Assembly (NCBI RefSeq): GCF_964204865.1
Contig: NC_135257.1
Coordinates: 1,116,001 to 1,180,000 of the forward strand
Direction of reading: 5' to 3'
Length of the DNA: 64,000 bases
DNA from: Styela clava
Lineage: Eukaryota > Chordata > Ascidiacea > Stolidobranchia > Styelidae
The translations under genes were made by a program, and so were the position numbers. A model generated the notes under the pieces. The model made no database searches. It was given only the letters and a program-made list of their open reading frames with translations, and was not told where the DNA came from. This document shows, one piece after another, positions 10,101 to 21,579 of the stretch (position 1 is the first letter of the stretch; every line of letters starts with the position of its first letter).

Positions 10101-12040
10101 CTGGTATATTATACGATGTTTCAATAATATACAGAATGTAGAAGAAGGATGTTTTCTATGGTACTCCGATCTTGGTCATCAATACAGGCAGGCGAAGCAT
10201 AAGACTATTAGTATAGTTATAGAATAATTAAAGTAGCCTATTCCCATCTTAATCAAAACAGCAATGAAGGGGATTGAAAACCTATATAAGGGGATTGAAA
10301 ACCTTCCGGCGAATACACGTCCTCGCTCCACTACTTTAAAGACATGGAAATCCTCTGCAACCCTTCCATTACCCAGTCCGGCTCTCATGCCATCGTGGAA
10401 GCACCGCATTATATTAGCCATCTTAGGGGGAATAAGCCTACTGATTGGTGGCAGGATCAGTATGCTCCCCAGCTTTTCATTTTAGGGGGGCGTTTCGAAA
10501 TTGAAGGGGTGGTAAATATTTCGTAACTCATAATGATTTGTATTTGAAAAACGATCTACAAGAGGGGTTCTGAAAGTTTATTGATCGCGGACCAAAAGCA
10601 GATGAATATTCGCGAGCCAGAAGGGGGGGGGGGGGCACTAAAATAGGCTGCAAGCTCGATTTTAGATACTCCTAGCATCGCAGTTTGTTATGTAATAAAA
10701 TTAATAACTGTAATAGTTGGGTGGTAGAATACCCGAGGAATAAAAAACAAGCACGAATTTCAACAATAAATTTGCAACTGATAGTGACTATTGAAGTTAC
10801 TTGCTTAACTAGGGTACGGGGCCGTATAAATGGCTACTTGTGGTTTGTTTTGTTACACAAAAAATATCCCAATGTATACATATATATATATATAAAACTA
10901 AACGCCAACAAAACTTAGTTTAGTCAACTTAGTGTACTGTATATATATATGTGTAAATTCTAGAAGCTGTATATTGAACTTGTTTCAAGGACCTTACGAA
11001 AGATTTTGATCATAGTGCTCATACGGGGAATGCCACGATAATTATTACAACTGAACTTGCCTCTTTAACCTTGTATAAAAGTACGGTTCTACCATCGCTA
11101 TTATTCGCTACCTTCAACAATTGATAAAAATTAGCCCTGCGTCACTCTAATATTCGATTTGCGTAAGTCATTTTTGACCAATGCGATTTTCCTCGTCAAA
11201 ACCCATCTATGTAATATTGCGCACCAGCCTGTTGAAATAGTTTTATTAGATGGATAATGAAACGCTCTACTGAGAGAAGAAATCGTTTTGCCTAAGTCAT
11301 GGATGTGAAATACTCAATTTTGCTACCTTTTCAATGTTAACCACAGGGAAATATATATTTCCAGTTCAGTGATGTTAATTGAACAATGCATATTGTCATG
11401 CACTTATGCTGGTGTTGTTATACGGCTACGCAATCATGACGTTTTCATATACGATATTATAATGTCATACGCATTCGTTGGAGGTTGTCTCCTGCAGACA
11501 CGGCCGACGAAGCCTGCCGTTGAGTTGTGTGCCGTTATTAGTTGTTGGTGTGTCTTGTCATCATATAGCGATTGAAATGAGTGCTTCACTTCGGAGGAAC
11601 CTTAATGCGCATGCAGTTATTGCGAGAATATAAAGATTCAGGTTGGTCTGAGGTCTATTTAATATTTACAAAATTTCAGCAGTCTACGTACTACGGTACC
11701 AACTAAAAATGAGTTTAGTGAAAGACGTACAAGTACCTCGTCTATTTATCTACATTCGATATTAGGAAATACCTTATTCTAGCATAATTCCAATTAATCT
11801 GAGTTACAAGTATGGCTGTGCTCCGCAAATGAAAAGAAAATTGTAAACGGGCATTTATATAATTCAGGGCACACTAACACTTCGACATGCTGGCTAAATA
11901 TTACCACGAACTTTCTATTATTTCATTCTTATAGTTGACATGCCTGAAACCCAAACTGTGTCGGATCTAGACCCAGACTTTGTTTTTTGTGAAAAGAAAT
12001 TATTTAATAGAATCATTGTTGCTATGCTTTGAATCTTTTC
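10101..12040. other. No recognised gene; simple repeats
   Basis: Contains a direct repeat of aGGGGATTGAAAACCT (about 10268-10303), a poly-G run near 10622-10636 and TA microsatellites near 10880 and 10940. An open stretch at about 10314-10526 contains NKPTDWW, faintly like the hAT dimerisation region, too weak to call. A possible short exon (MPETQTVSDLDPDF, about 11940-12000, after a TATAG acceptor-like site) could be a 5' exon of the decayed gene that follows. Confidence 0.35.
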
Positions 12041-12054
12041 TCTCATTATCTGTT

Positions 12055-13545
12055 TCAGACGTTGGCTAAAAGGAAAGGCGTGAAACGGACGCGCCCCTTT
12101 AGTAGTTGCAAAAAGAATCTTCTTGCTGGATTAAATTACAAAAGCCGAAAGAGACAGCAGGAAAAGTGCGGCTGCCGTGCAAATCCATATATTGTCAGAA
12201 GTCCAGATTACGGCAATGTTTGAGTCTGACAGAAGGTGAAAGACAGTGGGTTTTCGAAAAATTTTGGAAAATGGAATCGTGGTCTGGAAAACGTTTCTAT
12301 GTCAGGGTTTTATTATCGAAGGTAAACGAGATTTAGAAACACTGATTTTATGTCACGATTTTCGCATATTATTCACATTTTTACTGTTTCGTAGGTTCCC
12401 ACCAAGCAAGCGAAAATTGCTGAAAATATGTCGAGAAGTAAGTCATCTTTTGAATACCGTTTATGATTACAAAAATGAATATGCATTCTGGTGTGCGAAA
12501 AACTGTTTTCGGCTACAATTGGCATTAGCCAACGAACTGTGTAGTCGTGGCTGTAAAGTCTGGCACCATTCATAAAGTTTTTGGACCCGCATCGTCCACG
12601 AAAAGGTATGTAGCAAAGAGAGCAATTAATGCACAATGTAATATTCATTGAATAATTACTGAAACATTCATTTTTTGAAAGTACAATTGCTTTTATCCAA
12701 AAGCAAGATATGGATTTTATTAAAATTCGGCTCCGTGCACTACCTACATTGCCATCACAATATTGGCGTTCTATAAATACCTTGAGAATAAAAATATCCA
12801 TATCCCGGAACGACTGTTTCAAACCTCCATCGTTTATATTCTGAAGAAGCAGCAAATGCTGAAAGACGGGGTATTAGCATCGCGAAGTTCAGGGACATAT
12901 TCAACACAGCAAATTTTTCTACGTTTCGGCCTAGGAAGGACCAAAGTGATATTTGTTTGGAATCTTCGCATGTAAATATCGACGACGGGAAGTATAGAGC
13001 TCATGTAATATCAAAAGATGTGGCAAGAGCTGAAAAAATGCCGACAAAGAATCAGCTAATGAGAGCAGATCCGTTTGAACTATGGACTTACAGGCAGCCC
13101 TGATTCTTCCCATAAAACCCACGCCAGTTCGATGTTTCATAAAACCGAACTTCATATGCATAATTTTAATTTTTATAATTTGCAAACAAAATAGGGATTC
13201 TGCTATCCATGGGAAGAGTACGAGGGCGATCTAAGTAGTGAATTGCTTTGCTACAGTTCTCTCATTTTCATCAATGAAAGAACTAGTGATATGGGTTGAG
13301 AACTTGTGGGTACCAAAACCGTAAAGAAATCGTCGCAAATGCATATTTAGATTTGACACGGAAACATAAGATTAAAATAGCGCAGAAATTTCTGACGACT
13401 GGACACACTCGGAGGAAAGTGGATTTAATGCATTCCGTGATTGAGATAAAAGTTGTGGCCGACGTTATTACGTCACGTAATCATGCAGTGCGCAAGGTCT
13501 CGGCCATTTCCATACCAGGTCAAGCCAGTACAACATCAGGATTTT
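12055..13545 (+). pseudogene. Decayed transposase-like gene of the GHT...D..H..IE family
   Basis: Pieces in several plus-strand frames line up in the order of a multi-exon protein family common in animal genomes. First, 12150-12312 gives LPCKSIYC, then LTEGERQWVFEKFWKMESW and a GTAAAC donor-like end. Next, 12395-12570 gives KIAENMSRSK, then (with stops) ICILVCEKLFSATIGISQRT, matching the usual VC...F..TLGIS..RV segment. Then 12870-13100 gives FRDIFNTANFSTFRPRKDQ. Finally, 13220-13520 gives YGLRTCGYQNRKEIVANAYL, where the family has SDNC.GQN.N, and FLTTGHTRRKVDLMHSVIE. Stops, frameshifts and loss of the usual acidic residue before C.GQN show decay. I recognise the family by pattern only and give no name. 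Confidence 0.6.
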
Positions 13546-14566
13546 AAGAAACTGACTCTTGAAAAGAGTGCTGCCAACATACGCACGGCGCTTTTATGAC
13601 GAAATTCCACACTATTCATAATAAATATATATTTTCATGAAACAAAAAAAAGTTATGTTAGTTGGTGCTGAGGAGTTAATTTACAAAGGGCTTGTTTTTC
13701 TTTCTGTTTTCCAATAAATTCTCCAGATAAAAGTTGTGGGGAAATAAATAATCGAATCGTATTTTAATGTCGCCTGAAACAGCGTTTTCCAAATGTCTGG
13801 TTGCCTGCTAGATTGTATTGTTGAGTTGCAAAATTGCGTATGTCAAAAATTCTAGCTTAGCGCTTATGAATTCAAATTTACACTACAGCATAGGAGAGTG
13901 GACACTTGTGATACCGCTTTCCGAGATCAACTATTATATTGGTTGGCTTTTATTTAAGGATGCATTGCTATTTTATTCTTTATATCCAATATTTATGGTC
14001 TCACTTTCGGTGGGTGTGCAGGGCGCGTTATTTTTGGTAATATATATTTTGAAAATAATAAATAATGTTATCAGAACAGATACGTTGTTTTGGGGATTAG
14101 ACGTCGTAGATACTAGAAATTACATACGCTTTCCGAATGTTTGGGTATAGGGCTTACGGATATAGTCAAGTTGCGAAATTGGGTCTCTGTATTATTTCCG
14201 GAAAACGAGCACGCGCATTTGGTGCCGTACCATTTCTTTATCAGCTGGATCCTGGGCTCACGACTGGTGACAAAACAAACCAACACCTTCTTATGACAAT
14301 TCAGCTATACGGTTCCTAACCTTTTTTCTACTTTCGCGAATTTTTAAATAGAAATTTTCCCCCATAAAGGCGACAATTCAAATTCAACACATTGAATAGC
14401 TTGAAACTGTGCAGCAAAGAAACACGCGGCCAAAGCCAGAGAAAAACCATATATGTTATGAATACGTACATATATATACCCATGGGCTTTAAATAAAGTG
14501 ACGGTATTCTACCACGACACAGCTGCCTAACTCATTTTACGAAATAATCCATGATGAAATAAACCT
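13546..14566. other. Intergenic, nothing recognised
   Basis: No supported exon. A hydrophobic open stretch at 13818-14150 has no motif and looks like chance in AT-rich DNA. Confidence 0.35.
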
Positions 14567-14572
14567 TTTATT
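14567..14572 (-). terminator. Polyadenylation signal of DYNLL
   Basis: AATAAA on the minus strand, about 310 nt after the DYNLL stop codon at 14885. Confidence 0.45.
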
Positions 14573-14884
14573 GTATTTGGTACATGGTCCAAATATGGTA
14601 GCACCATGCCAACACTTTCACAACAACATGATAACATAATTATGATGCAAGAAGGAAAAATTAAGTCAAAATGATTGTGTACATGATAACATTTAGGAAC
14701 TGCATTTGATGAACCTAGATAAAAAGGCGAAAAGAAAATTAGGTGTGTAGACTGTAGAAAATGTACCAGCCACAGAAATCCTTATATTCCCCAGGATGGA
14801 TATCAGGACAATGGTGATATAAATTGCACAGAAATATGCAAACATGCTATAAATGGCAAGCATACGAATAAAGCATAGATGAAA

Positions 14885-15427
14885 CTATCCAGATTTGAAA
14901 AGAAGGATGGCTACCTGACCCAAATAAAAATATATGAAATGTTTAGTTTCGTGTGTGACATAACTTCCAAAATTTCTACCAACAATGCAATGCCAAGTGG
15001 GATTGTATTTCTTGTCGAATTCCTTCTTTATAAATGCAGCTATGTCTTTTTCAATGTTGAATTTTTCAATCGCCTGTGGAATTGAAGAATCAGAATTTTT
15101 TAGAAAGAGTTTAAATGGTTTATATCCCAATTTGACCTGATGCTGGTAATAAGGTAATAGATTGTGAAATAGAGTCAAATTTACATACAAGAAGCAGTAA
15201 CAGTTTAGTGTAAAATGAACAGAACAATTAATATCTACTGCCGATATTCTAGCGAGTCAACTTCCTGTTGCAACATATACCAAAGATGATCACATATCGA
15301 GCATTTTATGAAGACTCGACTGACATGGCAAAATTAAAAGAATCACCTGAGTTGTACACTCAATAGCATCATTCTGCATTTCTTCACACATATCTGCATT
15401 TTTAATCACAGCTTTTTTGTCTCCCAT
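14885..15427 (-). CDS. DYNLL: Dynein light chain LC8
   Basis: Two coding exons, 15427-15347 (81 nt) and 15073-14885 (189 nt including stop), join in phase 0 to 89 residues, the exact LC8 length. Exon 1 gives [20 protein letters not shown] and ends ..CTTQ before a GTGATT donor. Exon 2, after a CCACAG acceptor, gives [20 protein letters not shown] and the near-invariant [33 protein letters not shown] end. LC8 is a homodimeric hub and dynein light chain that binds short linear motifs in a beta-strand groove. A CAG at 15437-15439 just before GTCAAAATG suggests a 5' UTR splice acceptor, so at least one non-coding exon probably lies upstream. Differences from human LC8 are confined to the N-terminal region and a few positions in the helices. 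Confidence 0.96.
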
Positions 15428-15439
15428 TTTGACCTGAAT

Positions 15440-16480
15440 TATAAGACATACATGAAGCAAAAGCATATAATATAAATACAACCAAAGTTGCAGAAATAAA
15501 TTTAAAAGATGATTGCTATACTAATGCACCCAAAGCAAATAGTTTATCAAAGATACAAGTGCCAGTCACTGACAATAAATAGATCAGATGGTTCTTGCTT
15601 ATCAGATCACAAAAGCACTCAATTATAATCTGAAATGAATTACTCTAGTTACGAGTATACCACATATATGAATCGCCTGGAAATTAAAATCAAGAATCAA
15701 TTAGCACAGGGTTTATACAGATTTTGTATAGCTTCCATCCAGTCACTCTCACCCCACCAGTATATTGTGCTCTTAACATCATAATATCAACTGCTGTTTA
15801 ACACCCCATTAATTCTTGATTAGTATACAGACAAATTGTACATCCTACTACAAATGAAATATCTAATACAGTAATAAGTCATGTGGTTGTGGCTGTATAT
15901 ACAGTAGAGCAAAATGCAGGCATCCCATGAGAATACCAAATGATTCAATTAATTTAGGATTAATTATACTGGCAATGAGACAGCTTAATCATCTGTCAGT
16001 TATAGAAACAATCAACTGGTTAACCATTTCAAGGTTCCAGTCAACAGGATAATCTGATGGAGGAAAAACAAACCATGTCACATGATCAATCTATGATTAC
16101 AGATAATTACCACACAGCCACAGGGTAAAATTTGGTTCGAAAATCAAATTATTAGGTAGGCAGCTGTTCTCTAACTTTTGTGTATTATGAATTTAAAATA
16201 AAATGATTGCTTGAAGTAGGCCTAGTGCCATTGTATGAAAGAACAGAAGAATGGGAAAAGGAAGTCAGATTACCGATGCCAACCGAGTACGGTAGTCTAA
16301 TACCGGTAGATTATTGGAGCCAACAGACAAGACAAAAACTGCCAAAAGTTGGACACATCGGGTGATGGGTCAGTCAGACCCTGATTCCTCTGACTCCATT
16401 TACCCACTTACACAGATTGTTTACAGACCTTTCGCTCCACAGGCTTACTAGGCAGCTAGATGGCATATGAAAATTTAAGT
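15440..16480. other. DYNLL 5' flank or 5' UTR intron
   Basis: No coding sequence is seen. It probably includes the 5' UTR intron of DYNLL, but I could not place the first exon. Confidence 0.35.
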
Positions 16481-16489
16481 TAGACTACC

Positions 16490-16740
16490 GGTACCTCAGT
16501 CGCCAGGGTACCGTACCGGTACGGTTTAAAAATAGTAATGGTCTATATAGGCCTACTGATATGATACACAAATATGAACAGTACCGTATAGATTTATTTA
16601 TGTATTTAGTCACAACAGTAACGACATACCGTACCGGTATGCAGATATGGTACCGGTACCGGTACGGTCAGACGGTACCGGTACGGTACCGTACCGGTAC
16701 AGGTACCGTACTCTCTTAGGTACGGTACCGGTACCCTGCA
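16490..16740. repeat. Cluster of GGTACC/CCGGTACCGG palindromes
   Basis: Overlapping palindromic GGTACC and ACCGGT units recur dozens of times in about 250 bp (for example ggtaccggtaccggtacgg near 16650 and ccgtaccggtacaggtaccg near 16688). The same motif is scattered elsewhere in the window (about 49041-49073, 54843, 55063, 55126-55140, 55290, 55595 and 63605). The cluster lies upstream of DYNLL. Confidence 0.75.
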
Positions 16741-18850
16741 AATTAGAACAAACATAACACTGTAACATCCGAACCTATGGTATAGGCCTATATGTATATC
16801 GGTAAAGATCATCAGTTGCATCACTCACCAATTAAGCGTTGCTCCAATCAAATTCAAAGCAATTCAGACAATACTGATATCCCTCTCTTGCACAGTCAGA
16901 TAGTCCACTATTCTGTATTCGTCAATCGAAGTAAGCACAAGCATTCTACCGCAGCAACACACGCACATGCTGCATACCATGCATGCCGATATTCTATTGG
17001 TTGAAAATTTAAATACGTACAAGTACCTCAATTTCATTGGTTGACATTCACTAATGTGAATAGCCTACAACAAGCCACCTTAATAACGACGATTGAAGCA
17101 CAGACCACAGCCTTCTAATCAGACAATATATATTATATAACATTTATGTTCGAATTGTTGGACACGTAGTGGACATAACGTTCGTTTCAATATTATGTTG
17201 TTTTTGTTGTTTGACACAGAATAACACACCTAGTGGAAATATTAAAAAACCCTTTTCTCTTTCAATACTGGACCAATTGCTTTGAAATTTTCAGTGGTTG
17301 AAGATAAAATTTTCAGGCTATTACTTTTATTCATTTTAAATATTTCTGTTAGCTCTGTGAGATTTGTTTTTGTTTGCTATGACGTCATTAAACCTTCTGC
17401 GCATATCTGACGCCATTTTGTGTCCTCCTGTACTGCTTCGCTTGGTGTGAATATTTTTGTAGACTGTGATCTGACGGAACGGTAAACCGTACTGTACTGC
17501 GAACAGACGTGTCCATATATTTGGGCGTAGCTCTCTTGTTTTTTATACCGCTTCACGTTATGAAATCTACGATTTGAAATGTACGACGTAGTTAGGTCGG
17601 ATCTCCGCTGTATGTTACCCAGTCTCAGTCGTTTTGTCTGTGTCCATCTGTGACGCCTGAACGACTGGAATAGACAAACTATTTGAAATTTCTCAAATGG
17701 GTTATCCTGTCAATCACGTAATGTGCGTATTACCGGTAGACTTTCGAACAAACCGTCTTTCACTTCGATTATTCATAAAGTGGGGAAGTAGAAATTCTTT
17801 TGAATATGTTTTTAATATTAGCCACAGACAAGGATGCCAGCGAGACGCGCAGCTCCCAAAACGAACTGGCAGGGTTGGGCATTTCAATCGAATAGTTAAT
17901 TATTCTGAGCTGACTTAATTAATTGTTAATTATTGGGAGCTGACTTTGATGGGGGGATCTGACTTTGATGACCTTTTGGTCGTATCGCTCCTTCCAGTCT
18001 ATACTGAATTAACTTGCATATTTTGTATATATTTTATTGTACCATTGTTTGTTGACGCGGAGTATTAGCGGAGATCCTGGGCGGCTGCCCGCCAACACTC
18101 GTGCTGGCCCGATCTACCCAGTAGTTATATATATATATATGTACCAGGGTTGGTATTTCGCGACTAAATTAAAAATTTGGGGTTGTGTTTTTCCAACTTT
18201 TCTCTAAACAATCTGGGGATTGAAAAAATCAGAAAAAGTACACGCATGAGCTGAAAATTCGAAAAAAACAAAACACACACATAGGCCTATATATATATAT
18301 ATATATATATATAGATTTAGAATGATACACAGATTATAAGTAATCCGAAGCTCAGCCTATTTTTATTGTGAAATAGGTTCTCGAAATATAAACTACTAAT
18401 TCATCCGATCATAAAAGGCATTCCTTCAATACACGGCAAAAACTAAAAGCCATACTCGACCAAGGAGCAAAAAAATCAGCAATCCGTGGATCGCACTTCC
18501 CACAGTTTATGCCTAAGTTATATGTCTGTGGAAGCACAATGCACTAGATAATAAGCAAAATCAAAATGTACCACCTAGTCGCGCCATAACACGAACAACT
18601 TCCAAATGTAGGATGTGACCGAGACCATCCACCACGGGCAAGGCCCGATGATATACATAGCCTACGTGGATCCTGCAGTATTGGCGTTGTGTCCAGTCCC
18701 GAACCAAGACACGCCCCCATTTGCCCCACATTATTCCCGAATCCCAATGGCAAAAACAGCGAAATCAAAAAACAGTTTTCACCAAAACCGCCATACTCCA
18801 GAGTGCCCCATCCTCACACCCACCTTAATTAAAGCTTTTTAATTGAATTC
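16741..18850. other. Intergenic with microsatellites
   Basis: Nothing coding is recognised. TA microsatellites occur near 18128-18142 and 18285-18313, the second preceded by a CA-type run. The stretch 17370-17470 (TGACGTCATTAAACC onward) is relatively GC-rich and could be promoter-like, but nothing confirms this. Confidence 0.35.
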
Positions 18851-19412
18851 GTTTACAGCAGGGGTTTCCAAACCGCGGCCCGCGGGCCAAATCCGGCCCG
18901 CATAACAATTTAAAATGGCCCACCGAGCTTAAGTGAAATAGTGTTCAACAGACTTTGTTTCTACTTTTTTGTGATCTATGGACACTGCCAATTGTTATGT
19001 CATTATTACAGTTTAAGCACACCCGTCTCTCAATTATGCGTATTAGGTATTAGAATAACATAGGGCAGTAATTCAGATAATAACCATATAAGAAAGCTTG
19101 AGATGTCAAATAACAAACATAAACTACACTCTGGAAACAGATTTTATTTAAATCTTAAATAAAGAAATGGCGGCGTTCGTATTTCTGTATTGGAAAAAAT
19201 CAAAATTCAGCGATTTGTCTTCTTTGTCAGCAAACCATCCCAATTCTGAAGAAATACGTCATGAAGCATTGTTATGAGTTAACAAACATGTTTTAAAAAA
19301 AGGTCATGACTTGACTAAATCATCGCGCACTACGCTCTTCCGGCCCGCGAACACCCTTCCGATTCTAATTTTGGCCCGCGGCCAATAAAGTTTGGGAACC
19401 CCTGGTTTACAG
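18851..19412. mobile_element. hAT-type MITE with perfect 8-bp target duplication
   Basis: The element proper is 18859-19404 (546 bp). It starts CAGGGGTTTCCAAAC and ends GTTTGGGAACCCCTG, an inverted repeat, with CGGCCCGCGGGCC-type subterminal sequence on both sides (gcggcccgcgggcc near 18875, ggcccgcggcc near 19371). It is flanked by exact GTTTACAG copies at 18851-18858 and 19405-19412. No ORF is present, so it must be mobilised in trans by a hAT transposase. Confidence 0.92.
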
Positions 19413-21505
19413 CCTTGCTTATACTTCTGACCTAACTTTATAAATCGAGTGCGCTATTCTTTTACTTGATAATCACATTTGTTCTACGTATTTTGTAATG
19501 TAATGAATTTCACTCCATTATTTTACGGATGACTATCCGGATATCAGAAAGCAAAATATCTCTCGGTTAACCGGATAATCCAACCCTTAATTTACACCCG
19601 TACACCTTCGCCCCCACGTACAAATTGCACTTGTAGACATTGGCACCCACGGATGTTTTCACCCATGACATTTGTTGGTTGGTTAAAAACTATAGCTACT
19701 CAGAATGTATCCACTGTTAAATTATTATTGACGTATTTTATAAAAATAAACTTCATATAAATGAGTGCAATTGTCAAACTCTAAAAGATTGTTTTTAATT
19801 CTAGACTTGCGATGCCAATACCGTCGAGAATTGTGTGTCGTTTATTTTTTAGATCACAACTTTGGGCGCTTTTGTTGGGACTTTTTGCCTGTCTTCACAC
19901 ATACACTGATATTTCTGTGTTGATTGTTTTTGTCAGGGATTTATCAATCTAAATTTCTTTCACAAGGACATAGGGAAAGAGACTTTATGTTCGGCTAAAA
20001 TTAATTCATTTTATAATATGTATTCAAATGACTTTGGTAGATTCGTTGGGTATCTGAATTCCGTCAAATTCAGAATACGAACTATTTATAATTTTGTAAT
20101 AATTTTATATATTTATCACCCCCTAAGCAAACTAAGATATTCGAACAATAAATTCTGCCCGGTGTAATCGGGGAGGCGACATGGAACGTGATCCTATTGC
20201 TCATCACTATGAGTTGACCGTCCAGCCTCTTTGTAAATGATGCACATATGAAACAGAATTGGAAATATGTATTCGAACACACAAGTTGACAGTGCTAAAT
20301 CGTTATATAATAACGGATAGTACCATCAGTCTCGTCGCTATGAACAAATTATAAGCGCCCAGCAAACAATATAACTCGATTGTCAACTCGAAATCAATAA
20401 TAAAGATTGCATTGGGAAGACCTAGAATTTTCATTTCAAAGCAAATAAATATACGACATAATAGGCACTTAAAACCAACCAAATTCAAATATTTTCGTAG
20501 ATTCAGTAGGCCTATTTTTTGAGCATGCATAATATATTCATTGTTATTTGTTACACAATAACAATTATATAGAATTTCTAAGTTGAATGTATAATTCCAA
20601 TAATGGTCAGGTGATTTTATGCAATAAAGCAGAGTTAGTATCGACCGATGAGTGAAATGTAAACCTGGCCCCTCATCCCGATAAGGATGCCCACAGTCAC
20701 CACTTGCACGCGATGGCAGCATTATAATGCTCGTTACATGTTGAACGTTCCAGCTTAGTGAATGACAAAAATTTTCTGATAAACATGAGGTCGTGTTCAG
20801 CAAATTGTCAAAAACAATCTATTCTTATTTGACTCTTCTAGTACCATTGGTCAATTTAGGAATACTCCCAATTCTCGTTCAAAAATCAAATAAGACGTGA
20901 ATATATAGATAAAGCAAAGAGAATAAAAAAGATTGGCAATTTTTATATATGCAAATTAACATAGTAATAGTTGTACACAGAAAATAAAACTCTTGATCAC
21001 GTAATGACGAAAACCGGGCAAAAACAATAAATAATAAAATTATATTGCAATGAATTTTACAGATATAAATAATGACGAAAGCCAGGAAACAATGCTTAAT
21101 GAAGAGTGGTGATATCTTTTTGAAAGTTATAAGGCAAATCTGATATACCAGTACGGCTTATGGGCATGTGTATCGTACATTATTAAATCTCTTCTCAAAG
21201 ATACTTTTTTCAATGACGCCTAATGCGCATAAAAGCAACTCGGAACTTATAGAGTCAGTAGAAAGTATACGTGTACAGAGAAATATCCAGACTGCCATCA
21301 ATTTATAATTTCCAGAAAAAGATTGTGAACTTTTTACGGATTAAAAAACGAAGTAAAATATTGTTAATCCTATATTAAATTTTAGAAACTGGCAGTGAAT
21401 TTCTAAGTCTTCCATTGCACTCACGCATTCACTAATTTTATAAAACAGAAGTGGTTTTATGAACACAATATTAATCGGAAAATAATGAGAACAAATAAAA
21501 ATTAT
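19413..21505. other. Intergenic, 3' of the receptor gene
   Basis: No exon or repeat boundary is recognised. The open frame at 20303-20803 (-) has no motif. An ATTAAA on the minus strand at 21511-21506, about 70 nt after the receptor stop codon, may be its polyadenylation signal. Confidence 0.35.
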
Positions 21506-21579
21506 TTTAATATCCGATCAAAGACAGTGACAGATACAAGGCACAAAAACAGTTGCAATATAAGCTGCAGTTACATGTA

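Noticed and set aside
10314-10526. hAT transposase C-terminal fragment (NKPTDWW)
   Set aside because: One short resemblance, no other motif and no TIRs nearby.
20303-20803. 166-codon open frame, minus strand
   Set aside because: No recognisable domain, no splice context and AT-rich composition like its surroundings.
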